Origin: Neoroseomonas marina
GTDB lineage: Bacteria; Pseudomonadota; Alphaproteobacteria; Acetobacterales; Acetobacteraceae
Direction of reading: 5' to 3'
Assembly (NCBI RefSeq): GCF_012927745.1
Contig: NZ_JABBKX010000001.1
Location: forward strand, 744,001 to 808,000
DNA length: 64,000 bases
In this document: positions 24,242 to 32,991 of the stretch, piece by piece
How the letters are laid out: the number at the start of each line of letters is the position of its first letter
Numbering within the stretch: the first letter of the stretch is position 1
The notes under the pieces: generated by a model
Seen by the model: the letters and a program-made list of their open reading frames with translations, nothing else
Told to the model about the DNA's origin: nothing
The model's database searches: none
Made by a program: the position numbers and the translations under genes

Positions 24242-25813
24242 ATGCTGAACCGCCGCTCGCTGCTCGCCGCCACCGCCGCCGCGCCCTTCGCGCGCGCCGC
24301 CACGGCCCAGACCGCCCGCGCCCGCACGCTGCGCTTCATGCCGCAGGCGGCCCTCGCAGTGCTGGACCCGATCTTCAACCCCACCACCATCGTCACGACG
24401 CATGGCTACTGCGTCTTCGACACGCTGTACGGCGCCGACCGCGCGCTGCGGCCGCATCCGCAGATGGCCCAGGGGCACGAGACCTCGGCCGACGGCCTGA
24501 CCTGGACGATCCGCCTCCGCGAAGGCCTGCTGTTCCACGACGGCGAGCCGGTGCGCGCCAGGGATTGCGTCGCCTCGATCCGCCGCTGGGCGGTGCGCGA
24601 CGCCTTCGGCCAGGTGATGATGGGCGCGGTGAACGAGATCGTCGCGACCGACGACCGCACCATCGCCTTCCGGCTCAAGCGTCCCTTCCCCGCGCTGCTC
24701 GACGCGCTGGCCAAGCCCGCCGCCTCCCCCTGCTTCATGATGCCGGAGCGCACGGCGAACACGCCCGCCGACCGCGCGATCACCGACATGACCGGCAGCG
24801 GCCCGTGGAAGTGGGTCGCCGGCGAGTTCGTCCAGGGCAGCCGCGCCGTCTACGTGAAGAACGAGCACTACGTCCCGCGCGCCGAACCCGCCGATGCCGC
24901 CGCCGGCGGCAAGGTGGTGAACTTCGACAGGCTCGAACTGGTCTGGATGGATGGCGGCACCGCCGCCGCGGCGCTGCGGACCGGGGAGATCGACTGGATC
25001 GAGTACCCGCTGCCCGACCTGGTGCCGGTGCTGCAGCGCGACCGCGGCGTGACCACGCAGGTCTACGACCCGAACGGCTTCCTCGGCTTCCTGCGCTTCA
25101 ACTGCCTGCATCCGCCCTTCGACAAGGTCGAGGTACGCCGCGCCTTTCGCGACATCCTGGTGCAGCCGGACTACATGCAGGCCGTGGCACTGGAAGGCGA
25201 CTGGCGCGAATGCCACGCCGTCTTCCCCTGCGGCCTGCCGCAGGTGGTGGAATTCCCGCCCGCGCCGCGCGGCCCGGCCGCGATGGACCGCGCCCGCGCC
25301 GCGCTGCGCGATGCCGGCTACCGCGGCGAGCCCATCGTGATCGCCAATCCGACCGACTTCCCGGCGGTCACCCAGCAGGGGCGCGTCACGGCGGACCTGA
25401 TGCGGCGCCTCGGCGTCAATGTCGACCTGGTCGAGGCCGACTGGGCCACCACCATCGCCCGCCGCGCCAACAGGAACCCACCGGCCCAGGGCGGGTGGAA
25501 CCTGCACAACACCAACTTCCCCGCGGCCGGCATCGCCAATCCGGCGCTCTCGCCCATCATCCGCATGCATGGGGAACGCGCCTGGTTCGGCTGGCCGACC
25601 GATGCGGGGGTCGAGGAACAGGTCCAGGCCTGGATCGACGCGCCGACCGCCGAGGCCCAGACGACCGCCATGCGCCGCGTGCAGGACCTGGCGTGGGAGG
25701 CGGTGCCCTTCGCGCCGACCGGCCTGTTCCGCCTGCGCACGGCCTTCCGGTCCGACATCACCGGCGTGCTGCAGGGGCCGAACCCCTTCGTGTGGAACCT
25801 CAAGCGGGGATAG
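24242..25813 (+). CDS. TPP-controlled extracellular solute-binding protein, family 5
   Basis: A 523-residue periplasmic binding protein of the DppA/OppA/NikA family. It has a twin-Arg-like signal (NRRSLLAATAAAPFARAATAQ), then LDPIFNPTTIVTTHGYCVFDTLYGAD and the family signature TWTIRLREGLLFHDGEPVRARDCVASIRRW near 96-125. ATG 24242 is preceded by GGAGGGG; an ATG at 24230 lies inside the regulatory hairpin. No permease or ATPase gene adjoins it. Riboswitch control implies that its ligand is thiamine, a thiamine fragment or a precursor, although most relatives bind peptides or nickel. This is inference from regulation, not from the binding-site residues. Confidence 0.87.
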   Translation: MLNRRSLLAATAAAPFARAATAQTARARTLRFMPQAALAVLDPIFNPTTIVTTHGYCVFDTLYGADRALRPHPQMAQGHETSADGLTWTIRLREGLLFHDGEPVRARDCVASIRRWAVRDAFGQVMMGAVNEIVATDDRTIAFRLKRPFPALLDALAKPAASPCFMMPERTANTPADRAITDMTGSGPWKWVAGEFVQGSRAVYVKNEHYVPRAEPADAAAGGKVVNFDRLELVWMDGGTAAAALRTGEIDWIEYPLPDLVPVLQRDRGVTTQVYDPNGFLGFLRFNCLHPPFDKVEVRRAFRDILVQPDYMQAVALEGDWRECHAVFPCGLPQVVEFPPAPRGPAAMDRARAALRDAGYRGEPIVIANPTDFPAVTQQGRVTADLMRRLGVNVDLVEADWATTIARRANRNPPAQGGWNLHNTNFPAAGIANPALSPIIRMHGERAWFGWPTDAGVEEQVQAWIDAPTAEAQTTAMRRVQDLAWEAVPFAPTGLFRLRTAFRSDITGVLQGPNPFVWNLKRG

Positions 25814-25870
25814 GGGCAGCCCCCGCGACGGCCGAGCAGCGCGAAGGCGTCGCCTCCGCGCGCCCCGGCG

Positions 25871-26731
25871 TCAGCAGCCGCCGGGGATCGGCTCCAGCTT
25901 CACCATCCGGCCGTCGACGACGAATTCACGGAAATCCATCTGCATCTCGTCGGCGACGCCGTTCTCCCAGTAGCGCAGGGAGACCTCATAGGACGGCGTG
26001 GTCGCCCCGCCGCCCTGCTGCTGCGCTTCGCGATCGAAGAAGGCGATGCGCATGCGCACCGACCCGAAGGGCGACAGCATCGGGAAATCGGCGTTGTCAC
26101 GCGGCGCGTCCCAGGCCGACATCACCGTGGTCGTATCCTGCGCACCGTCGTCCGAGGTACCGTCGAACAGGGGCGCGACCAGCAGTCGCTGCCCGGCCCG
26201 GGCCGCGTTCAGCGACGCGATGGTATGGAAGTTCGGCAGGATGGTGCCGGCAGGCAGCCGCACCTCCTTCTGCTCCGGGTCGGTGTAGCGCGCGACGCCC
26301 GAGCCGTCCGGACCGATCTCGGCCTCGCCCGAGATGCGCTGCGTCACCGCGCCCTGCGTCATCTGCGTCAGGCTGAAGCGGATCCGCCGCCCGTCCTTGC
26401 TCTCGAAGGTCGAGTAGTCCGACGCCGTCTCGAGGTCCGTCCCGTCCCGGTCGGTCAGCGTCAGCGAGAATCGCTGGCGCGTCGCCCAGCCGTCGCAGGC
26501 GTCCACCACCTCGTAGACCATCGCGCCCTCGGCGCGGGCGATGTTGCCCGGGTCCCGCGCGCGGGACAGGCTGAGCCTGTACGCCGCGCGATGCGGAACC
26601 AGGTGCCGCGCCTCCACCTGCTGGCCCTGCGGGACCGGGGTGCCGAGCGGCGCCGCGGGAGCCTGGGCATGGCCCACGGGGGCGGCCAGCGTGGCGGCCA
26701 GGCAGAGGACGGAAAGAAGGCTCGGCCGCAT
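25871..26731 (-). CDS. EipB-family (DUF1849) periplasmic envelope-integrity protein
   Basis: A 286-residue precursor with signal MRPSLLSVLCLAATLAAPVGHAQ. LVPHRAAYRLSLSRARDPGNIARAEGAMVYEVVDACDGW is the start of the DUF1849 beta-spiral domain, followed by RIRFSLTQMTQG, LPAGTILPNFHTIASLNAARAG and the final DFREFVVDGRMVKLEPIPGGC. The Cys in DACDGW and the last residue match the conserved disulfide pair I recall from Brucella EipB, which helps maintain the cell envelope. Start 26731 was chosen at the signal peptide. It lies just downstream of aspS (34 bases) and is probably cotranscribed. Confidence 0.85.
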   Translation of the reverse strand: MRPSLLSVLCLAATLAAPVGHAQAPAAPLGTPVPQGQQVEARHLVPHRAAYRLSLSRARDPGNIARAEGAMVYEVVDACDGWATRQRFSLTLTDRDGTDLETASDYSTFESKDGRRIRFSLTQMTQGAVTQRISGEAEIGPDGSGVARYTDPEQKEVRLPAGTILPNFHTIASLNAARAGQRLLVAPLFDGTSDDGAQDTTTVMSAWDAPRDNADFPMLSPFGSVRMRIAFFDREAQQQGGGATTPSYEVSLRYWENGVADEMQMDFREFVVDGRMVKLEPIPGGC

Positions 26732-26765
26732 CACGGTCTCCAGGCGAGAGGACAGGACCCGGAAC

Positions 26766-28568
26766 TTAGGGTGTCTTTGGCCCGGCCGCACCCTTCGCGG
26801 GCGGAAGATCGAGCTTGATGTGCAGTTCCTTGAGCCGCGCCGCCGGCACCGGCGCCGGCGCCTGCATCATCAGGTCCTCGCCCTGCTGGTTCAGCGGGAA
26901 GAGGATGACCTCGCGGATATTGGGCTCGTCGGCCAGCAGCATGACGATGCGGTCGATGCCCGGCGCCGAGCCGCCATGCGGCGGAGCGCCGTAGCGGAAG
27001 GCATTCAGCATGCCGCCGAAACGGTCCTCGACGTCCTGCGCCGTGTAGCCCGCGATCTCGAAGGCGCGGATCATGATGTCGGGCCGATGGTTGCGGATCG
27101 CGCCCGAGGACAGTTCCACCCCGTTGCACACGATGTCGTACTGGAACGCCTTGATGTCCAAGGGGTTCATCGTGTTCAGCGCCTCGAGCCCGCCCTGCGG
27201 CATCGAGAAGGGGTTGTGGCTGAAGTCGATCTGCTTGGTGTCTTCGTTCAGCTCGTACATCGGGAAGTCGACGATCCAGCAGAAGCGGAACTCGTCCTTC
27301 GCGATCAGCCCGAGCTCCTCGCCGAGCCGCGTGCGCACCTTGCCGGAGAACTTCGGCGCCTCGTCCTTCTTGCCCGCGGCGAAGAAGACGGCGTCGCCCG
27401 GGTTCAGACCACAGGCGACACGGATCGCCTCGACGCGGTCGGCCTCGAGGTTCTTCGCGATCGGCCCCTTCGGCCCGTCCGCGGCGAACTGGATGTAGCC
27501 GAGCCCGCCCGCGCCCTCGGCGCGCGCCCACTCGTTGAGCTTGTCGAAGAAGCCGCGCGGCTTGTCGGCCGCGCCCGGCGCCGGCACCGCGCGGACGATG
27601 CCGCCCGACGCCGCGATCTTCGCGAACAGCCCGAAGCCCGACCCCGCGAAGTGTGCGGTGACGTCGGTGATCCTGAGCGGGTTGCGCAGGTCCGGCTTGT
27701 CCGAGCCATAGACCAGCATCGCCTCGTCATACGGAATGCGCGGGAAAGGCGCGCCGTAGACCTTCCGCTCGCCCGCGAACTCCTCGAACACGCCGGCGAT
27801 CACCGGCTCGATCGCGGCGAAGACGTCCTCCTGCGTGACGAAGCTCATCTCGAAGTCGAGCTGGTAGAACTCGCCCGGCGAACGGTCGGCGCGGGACGCC
27901 TCGTCGCGGAAGCAGGGCGCGATCTGGAAGTAGCGGTCGAAGCCCGCGACCATCGCGAGCTGCTTGAACTGCTGCGGCGCCTGCGGCAGCGCGTAGAAGG
28001 TGCCCGGATGGTTGCGCGATGGCACCAGGAAGTCGCGCGCGCCTTCGGGGGAGGACGCGGTCAGGATCGGCGTCTGGAACTCGGTGAAGCCCTGCTCGAT
28101 CATGCGGCGGCGGATCGATGCGATGACCCCCGCGCGGAGCAGGATGTTGCGCTTCTGCTTCTCGCGCCGCAGGTCGAGGAAGCGGTACTTCAGGCGCAGC
28201 TCCTCGGGGAATTCCTGGTCGCCGGCGACCTGGATCGGCAGCACCTCGGCGGCGGACTGCACCGCCATCTCATGGACGCGGATCTCGACCTCGCCGGTCG
28301 GCAGCTTGTCGTTGACGGTGCCGGCCTCGCGCAGCACGACCTCGCCGGTGACGGTGATGACGCTCTCGGGCCGCACGGCTTCCGCCGCGTCGAACACGAC
28401 CGAGCCCGAGGGGAAGACGCACTGCGTCAGCCCGAACCGGTCCCGGAGGTCGACGAAGAGCAGCCCGCCATGGTCGCGCTTGCGATGCACCCAACCCGAG
28501 AGCCGCACAATCTTGCCGGCGTCGGAGGCGCGAAGGGCGCCGCAATTGTGGGTGCGATAGGCGTGCAT
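26766..28568 (-). CDS. aspS: aspartyl-tRNA synthetase
   Basis: A 600-residue class IIb synthetase of the bacterial type. It has an N-terminal OB-fold anticodon domain ([26 protein letters not shown], 23-48), motif 2 region [30 protein letters not shown] near 218, an inserted GAD domain (about 290-420), and motif 3 [23 protein letters not shown] near 540. It charges tRNA-Asp; many alphaproteobacterial forms are non-discriminating and also charge tRNA-Asn, which cannot be settled here. A REP-like double hairpin lies upstream of its start. Confidence 0.96.
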   Translation of the reverse strand: MHAYRTHNCGALRASDAGKIVRLSGWVHRKRDHGGLLFVDLRDRFGLTQCVFPSGSVVFDAAEAVRPESVITVTGEVVLREAGTVNDKLPTGEVEIRVHEMAVQSAAEVLPIQVAGDQEFPEELRLKYRFLDLRREKQKRNILLRAGVIASIRRRMIEQGFTEFQTPILTASSPEGARDFLVPSRNHPGTFYALPQAPQQFKQLAMVAGFDRYFQIAPCFRDEASRADRSPGEFYQLDFEMSFVTQEDVFAAIEPVIAGVFEEFAGERKVYGAPFPRIPYDEAMLVYGSDKPDLRNPLRITDVTAHFAGSGFGLFAKIAASGGIVRAVPAPGAADKPRGFFDKLNEWARAEGAGGLGYIQFAADGPKGPIAKNLEADRVEAIRVACGLNPGDAVFFAAGKKDEAPKFSGKVRTRLGEELGLIAKDEFRFCWIVDFPMYELNEDTKQIDFSHNPFSMPQGGLEALNTMNPLDIKAFQYDIVCNGVELSSGAIRNHRPDIMIRAFEIAGYTAQDVEDRFGGMLNAFRYGAPPHGGSAPGIDRIVMLLADEPNIREVILFPLNQQGEDLMMQAPAPVPAARLKELHIKLDLPPAKGAAGPKTP

Positions 28569-28648
28569 GGGCGGAACCGGTCTCGATGCGAATGGAAGGC
28601 GCGCAAAGGGACCGACCGGGCGGGGGCTGTCAAGCGGTGGGACGACCT

Positions 28649-28706
28649 GGAGAGGGGCGCCGCCCCTCTCCGGACCTCACCCCGCCAGAGGCCGAAGGGC
28701 CTCTGG
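28649..28706 (+). repeat. REP-like double hairpin, copy C
   Basis: Hairpin 1: GGAGAGGGGC (28649-28658), loop GCC, GCCCCTCTCC (28662-28671). Spacer of 13 bases. Hairpin 2: CCAGAGGCC (28685-28693), loop GAAG, GGCCTCTGG (28698-28706). The order, stem lengths, loop types and C-rich spacer match copies A and B at 12.2-12.4 kb. Compensating changes keep both stems paired. Confidence 0.7.
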
Positions 28707-28759
28707 ACACCGGCACCTGAAATGGACCGAGGGAGGGCGGAGCGCTCCCCTGGCCCACC

Positions 28760-29710
28760 CTACGCGCTCGCCGCGTCCAGCTCGGTCATATCGCCCTCGC
28801 TCAGCGTGAGCTCGGCCGCCTTCGCCAGTTCCGCCAGCTGTTCCGGGCTGGTCGCGCTGGCGATCGGCGCCGTGATTCCCGGCCGGCCGAGCTGCCAGGC
28901 CAGCGCCACCGCCGCCTGGCCCACCCCGTGCCGCTTCGCCACCGCATCGACCGCGGCAAGGACGCGCATCCCCTTCTCGGTCATGTGCTTGGCGACACTG
29001 CGCTCGCCGCGCACGGATTTCCCGAGATCGGCGGTCGTCCGGTACTTTCCCGACAGGAAGCCCGATGCGAGCGAGGAATAGGTGATGATCCCGACCTCCT
29101 CGGCCTTGCAGAGCGGCAGCAGGTCCGCCTCGATGCCCCGGTCCATCAGGTTGTAGACGGGCTGGTGGCTCTCGAAGCGCGGCAGGCCCTGGGCCGCCGA
29201 GATGTCGAGCGCCGACTTCAGCCGGGCCGCGCTGTAGTTGGACGACCCGATCGCCCGCACCTTCCCCGCCTGGATCAGCTTCTGGAAGGCGCCAAGCGTC
29301 TCGGGGATCGGCGTCGCCTCGTCGTCCTTGTGCGCCTGATACAGGTCGATGGTCCCGATCCCGAGCCGCTTGAGCGAGGCCTCGCAGGCCGTCGCGATCC
29401 AGGCCGGCGAGAGGCCCTTCCCCTTCCCCGGCATCTCCATCCCGCACTTGGTCAGGATCAGCACCTTGTCCCGCACGCCGGGGCGGGCATGCAGCCATTC
29501 GCCGATGACGGTTTCAGATTCTCCACCGGAATGTCCCGACACCCAGGCCGAGTAGACATCCGCCGTGTCGATCGCGATCAGCCCGCGCTCCACGCAGGCA
29601 TCGAGCAGACGGAAGGACATCGCCTTGTCCGCCGTCCAGCCGAAGACATTGCCCCCGAAGACCACCGGCGGGACCGAGAGCCCCGACCGGCCGAGCGCGC
29701 GCATCTGCAT
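28760..29710 (-). CDS. aldo/keto reductase
   Basis: This is a 316-residue NADPH-dependent TIM-barrel reductase. Catalytic tetrad positions: Asp in AIDTADVYSAW near 51 (with the Tyr), Lys in LILTKCGME near 85, and the His position in IDLYQAHKDDE near 125. IGSSNYSAARL near 165 and VALAWQLGRPGITAPIASATSPEQLAEL near 265 are family signatures. Its first in-frame ATG pair lies at 29710 and 29704. It is divergent from rnd and upstream of aspS on the same strand but separated from it by the REP-like element. Substrate unknown. Confidence 0.87.
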   Translation of the reverse strand: MQMRALGRSGLSVPPVVFGGNVFGWTADKAMSFRLLDACVERGLIAIDTADVYSAWVSGHSGGESETVIGEWLHARPGVRDKVLILTKCGMEMPGKGKGLSPAWIATACEASLKRLGIGTIDLYQAHKDDEATPIPETLGAFQKLIQAGKVRAIGSSNYSAARLKSALDISAAQGLPRFESHQPVYNLMDRGIEADLLPLCKAEEVGIITYSSLASGFLSGKYRTTADLGKSVRGERSVAKHMTEKGMRVLAAVDAVAKRHGVGQAAVALAWQLGRPGITAPIASATSPEQLAELAKAAELTLSEGDMTELDAASA

Positions 29711-29823
29711 CGGTCATCCCTTCCTGCAACCCGTGGCAGGATGCGCCTGCCATCGCATTTCGGCCACCCGGGGCGCCCGGATTGCCTTTTCCTCCCACGC
29801 CCCGGGGTCTAGAAGCGGCTCCG

Positions 29824-31014
29824 ATGAGTCGCCGCCCGCCTGCCGCCGCCGCCGAGTCCACCCCTGTCCTGATCACCGAGACCGACGCCCTGGCCGCGCT
29901 CTGCGCGCGGCTGCGGACCGAGGCCTTCGTCACGGTCGACACCGAATTCATGCGGGAACGGACCTATTGGCCCGAGCTCTGCCTGGTGCAGCTCGCCGGT
30001 GAGACCGAGGTGGCGGAGGTCGACACCCTGGCCCCCGGCCTGGACCTGGCCCCGCTCGGCGAACTGCTCGCCGACCCGGCGGTGACCAAGGTCTTCCACG
30101 CCGCCCGGCAGGACGTCGAGATCTTCCTGCTGAAGTTCGGCGCGGTGCCGACCCCGCTTTTCGACACGCAGGTCGCGGCCATGGTCGCGGGCTATGGCGA
30201 CCAGGTCTCCTACGACGCGCTGTGCCGGTCGCTTGCCGGGGCGCAGATCGACAAGGCGCACCGCTTCTCCGACTGGTCGGCCCGGCCGCTCTCGACTGCG
30301 CAGCTCGCCTATGCCGCCGCGGACGTGACGCATCTGCGCAAGATCTACACCGCGCTCGATGCCAAGCTGCGCCGCGAAGGGCGGCTCGCATGGGTGGCGG
30401 AGGAGATGGGCGCGCTCGCCGAACCGGCGACCTATCGCCTCGACCCGGAGCAGGCCTGGGAACGACTGCGCCCGCGCACCGGCAACCGCCGCTTCCTCGG
30501 CGTGCTGAAATGCATCGCCGCCTGGCGCGAACGCGAGGCGCAGCGCATCAACATCCCCCGCCAGCGCCTGGTGAAGGATGAGACGCTGCTCGAGATCGCC
30601 GCCACCACGCCGGAGACGGTCGCCGACCTCGCCCGCGCCCGCGGCATCTCCGAAGGCTTCGCCAAGGGCCGCTCCGGGGCCGGGCTGCTCGCGGCGGTGA
30701 AGGCCGGCAAGGAATTGCCGGACGACGCCCTGCCGGAAGCGCCCAAGGACCGCCCCGGCCCGCCGGCCTCCCCCGCGCTGGTCGCGCTGCTGAAGGTGCT
30801 GCTGGCCGCGAAGAGCGAGGAACACCACGTCGCCCCGCGCCTGCTCGCGAGCAGCGACGACCTCGACCGCCTCGCCTCCGGCGACGGCGCGGACGTCGCC
30901 GCGATGCATGGCTGGCGGCGCGAGGTCTTCGGCGAGGCGGCGCTGGCCCTGAAAGCGGGGCGCCTGGCGCTCGGCGTCGACGGCAAGCGCGTCAAGCTGA
31001 TCCCGGCCGGATAA
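29824..31014 (+). CDS. rnd: ribonuclease D
   Basis: A 396-residue DEDD-type 3'-5' exoribonuclease that trims tRNA 3' ends. Exo I is FVTVDTEFMRERTYWP near 37 (Asp, Glu), Exo II is VTKVFHAARQDVEIFLLKFG near 89 (Asp), and Exo III is LAYAAADVTHLRKIY near 168 (Tyr/Asp). The HRDC domain follows from about 210. It stands alone on the plus strand, divergent from the aldo/keto reductase. Start ATG 29824 gives the normal length. Confidence 0.92.
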   Translation: MSRRPPAAAAESTPVLITETDALAALCARLRTEAFVTVDTEFMRERTYWPELCLVQLAGETEVAEVDTLAPGLDLAPLGELLADPAVTKVFHAARQDVEIFLLKFGAVPTPLFDTQVAAMVAGYGDQVSYDALCRSLAGAQIDKAHRFSDWSARPLSTAQLAYAAADVTHLRKIYTALDAKLRREGRLAWVAEEMGALAEPATYRLDPEQAWERLRPRTGNRRFLGVLKCIAAWREREAQRINIPRQRLVKDETLLEIAATTPETVADLARARGISEGFAKGRSGAGLLAAVKAGKELPDDALPEAPKDRPGPPASPALVALLKVLLAAKSEEHHVAPRLLASSDDLDRLASGDGADVAAMHGWRREVFGEAALALKAGRLALGVDGKRVKLIPAG

Positions 31015-31205
31015 GCCCCGCCGGCACCGCAGCCGTGGACGGCGCGCGCAGAGCGGCCATATTTTAACGCGCAAATAACGATCTCCCTGTTTGATGGACA
31101 TATCGCAGTTGTGAACCCCGTCACGGGTTAGCGATGGCTAATATGTATTTGCCGAAATCAACCATAGCGTTCGGCATCCAGCATCAATTCAAGGGATCCG
31201 CCGAT
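31015..31205. promoter_or_regulatory. AT-rich upstream region of the pseudoprotease gene
   Basis: Between rnd and the lipoprotein gene are 191 bases whose composition drops well below the surroundings, with runs such as ATATTTTAACGCGCAAATAA near 31060 and TAATATGTATTT near 31139. Part probably holds the promoter of the next gene. An imperfect inverted repeat AACCC...GGGTT lies at 31114-31129. No confident -35/-10 pair could be assigned. Confidence 0.4.
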
Positions 31206-31898
31206 ATGACACGTCGAGCTTGCCTGCTGCTGGCAGCAGTCCTGCTGCCATCGTGTTCGGCCATGCAGGATGAACCGCGGGGACCGCAGGACCTCGCCGC
31301 GACGCAACGCGCGAAGGACCTCCTGTGGATCGTGGAATCCGATTCCGGGACCGCCATCAGCTCGGCCACGGCGTTCGGGCCGGGGCGCCTCGTGACCACC
31401 GCCACCTCGGTCGAGGATTGGGTGGGGCTCCCGCTCCGGGTGCGCCGGAATGGCACCGTCCTGCCGGTCCGCGCCATGCAGCTCGCCGTGCACCAGAACT
31501 TCGCGATCCTGCAGGTGCAGGAACCCGGCCTGCAGGCGCCGCAGGCCGCCGCGGACCCGGCTCCCAACCAGCGTCTGTTCATGGCGGCCGCCAACGGGGG
31601 CAATGTCTTCGACGGCGGCGGGCCGGTCGTTCCGCTCTCGGCCCCGGTCGACGGGATCGCCAATCCGCGGGACGTGGTCGTCGCCGAACTGCCCGCCGCG
31701 CGCGGCTTTGCCGGCGGACCGGTGGTCGATTCCGGCGGCAACCTGATCGGCATCGCCAGCGGCGTGCTGCGGGGCGGCGTGGTGGATCCGGCCGTCCCGG
31801 CTTCCGTGACGCCGGGTAGCCGGGTGCCGCATCGCTCGGTGATCGTCCTGCCCGTCCGGGTCATCGACCGGACGATGCAGCAGGAAGGTCTGCGGTAG
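31206..31898 (+). CDS. lipoprotein with a catalytically dead trypsin-like (HtrA-type) domain
   Basis: This 230-residue protein has the lipoprotein signal ACLLLAAVLLPSC (lipidated Cys17). The rest follows the trypsin-like fold of HtrA relatives, but each catalytic position is changed: TAFGPGRLVTTATSV has Thr67 where TNAHV has His, VHQNFAILQV has Asn98 where TDLAVL has Asp, and ARGFAGGPVVDSGGNLIGI has Ala169 where GNSGGP has Ser. It therefore looks like a membrane-tethered pseudoprotease, perhaps a binding or scaffolding protein. Start ATG 31206 is at the signal; an upstream ATG at 31134 would add 24 residues before the signal and is less likely. No PDZ domain follows. Confidence 0.72.
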   Translation: MTRRACLLLAAVLLPSCSAMQDEPRGPQDLAATQRAKDLLWIVESDSGTAISSATAFGPGRLVTTATSVEDWVGLPLRVRRNGTVLPVRAMQLAVHQNFAILQVQEPGLQAPQAAADPAPNQRLFMAAANGGNVFDGGGPVVPLSAPVDGIANPRDVVVAELPAARGFAGGPVVDSGGNLIGIASGVLRGGVVDPAVPASVTPGSRVPHRSVIVLPVRVIDRTMQQEGLR

Positions 31899-31910
31899 CG
31901 CGGCCCCGGC

Positions 31911-32885
31911 TCAGCGCGCGGCGGCGGCCGGCGGTTCGCCCGAGGCGGGCGCCCGCCAGCGCTCCGCCGCCGTTCGACCAGCCTCGGAAAGACGCGTGAG
32001 GAAGGGCCAGGACAGGTTCGCCGGATTGGCGCTCCCGGCGTCCTGCACTTCCTCCCACAGCGAAAGCCGATGCAGGCGCAGCCGGTCGAAGGGACGGCAG
32101 GCGCGCGGACGGAACAGCGTCGCCTCGCGACAGAGGGTCCGCATATCCTCGATCGCCTGCAACTCGCGCCTGAGCGGCGCGGCGAAGGCGAGCTCGAGCG
32201 AACGATGCCGGATGTCCTGACGGAGCCGCGGCGTCGTCGCGCGCTCATCCGGGGCAAGCTGCACCAGCAGCAGGTCGTCGGCGCCTGACACGCGGATCAA
32301 CTCGCGCACCGGCGGGTTCGCGCTGTAGCCGCCGTCCCAGTAGTCCTCGCCCTCGATCCGCACGGCCTCGCGCAGCAGGGGCAGGCAGGCGGAGGCGAGC
32401 ACGGCCTCGAGCGTGATCTCATCCTCGCGGAAGATCCGGGCCTCACCATCCCGCACCCGCGTCGCCGCGACCAGCAGCGGGACCGGACGTTCCTTCCGCA
32501 ACCGGGCGAAGTCGACCAGGTCGCCGAGCAGTTCGCGCAGCGGGTCCGATCCCGGCAGCGACATGGCGAAGTGCGGCACGTGCAGGTCCGCCGCGGCGAG
32601 GATCGAGCCGAACACCGGCAACCCCGCGAAGCCCGCGCGGTCCGACAGCAGCCGCCAGAATCGCGCCAGCCGCGCCTGCGCCTCCTCCCGCCCGCCGGCG
32701 AGCAGCCCATCCGCCAGCAACACGGCATTCACTGCCCCGGCGCTTGCACCGCTCAGCGCGGCGAGGGGTGGGCCTGGTTCGGCGAGAAGCCGGTCCAGGA
32801 CACCCCAGGTGAAGGCGCCGAAGGACCCGCCGCCCTGGAGCGCCAGGGCCAGCGGCCGTTCGGCCGGATCACGATTTTGCTGCAT
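31911..32885 (-). CDS. patatin-like phospholipase
   Basis: A 324-residue lipid acyl hydrolase. ALALQGGGSFGAFTWGVLDRLL near 15 gives the oxyanion Gly loop, SGASAGAVNAVLL near 46 the nucleophile Ser (GxSxG), and DYWDGGYSANPPV near 196 the Asp of the Ser-Asp dyad. No signal peptide, so it is cytosolic or membrane-associated. ATG 32885 was chosen by alignment to the glycine loop. It resembles the bacterial patatins of the RssA/YchK type. It is convergent with the pseudoprotease gene (12 bases) and divergent from the dihydroorotase gene. Confidence 0.87.
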   Translation of the reverse strand: MQQNRDPAERPLALALQGGGSFGAFTWGVLDRLLAEPGPPLAALSGASAGAVNAVLLADGLLAGGREEAQARLARFWRLLSDRAGFAGLPVFGSILAAADLHVPHFAMSLPGSDPLRELLGDLVDFARLRKERPVPLLVAATRVRDGEARIFREDEITLEAVLASACLPLLREAVRIEGEDYWDGGYSANPPVRELIRVSGADDLLLVQLAPDERATTPRLRQDIRHRSLELAFAAPLRRELQAIEDMRTLCREATLFRPRACRPFDRLRLHRLSLWEEVQDAGSANPANLSWPFLTRLSEAGRTAAERWRAPASGEPPAAAAR

Positions 32886-32991
32886 TGCAGCATAGCATTT
32901 GGGAAGGCGGCCCCGCGCCGACAACCCGCCGGGGCTTCCGGGGCGCCGTGCCCGGTGCGACAAGGGCGCCGGATCACCGAGGAGCCAGCGC

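Noticed and set aside
26541..29081. Open frame of over 840 codons opposite aspS and the aldo/keto reductase
   Set aside because: Antisense to two strongly conserved genes and rich in Arg/His/Glu without motifs.
31134..31205. Upstream ATG giving the pseudoprotease a 24-residue longer N-terminus
   Set aside because: It would place polar residues before a well-formed lipoprotein signal; start 31206 fits the lipobox spacing.
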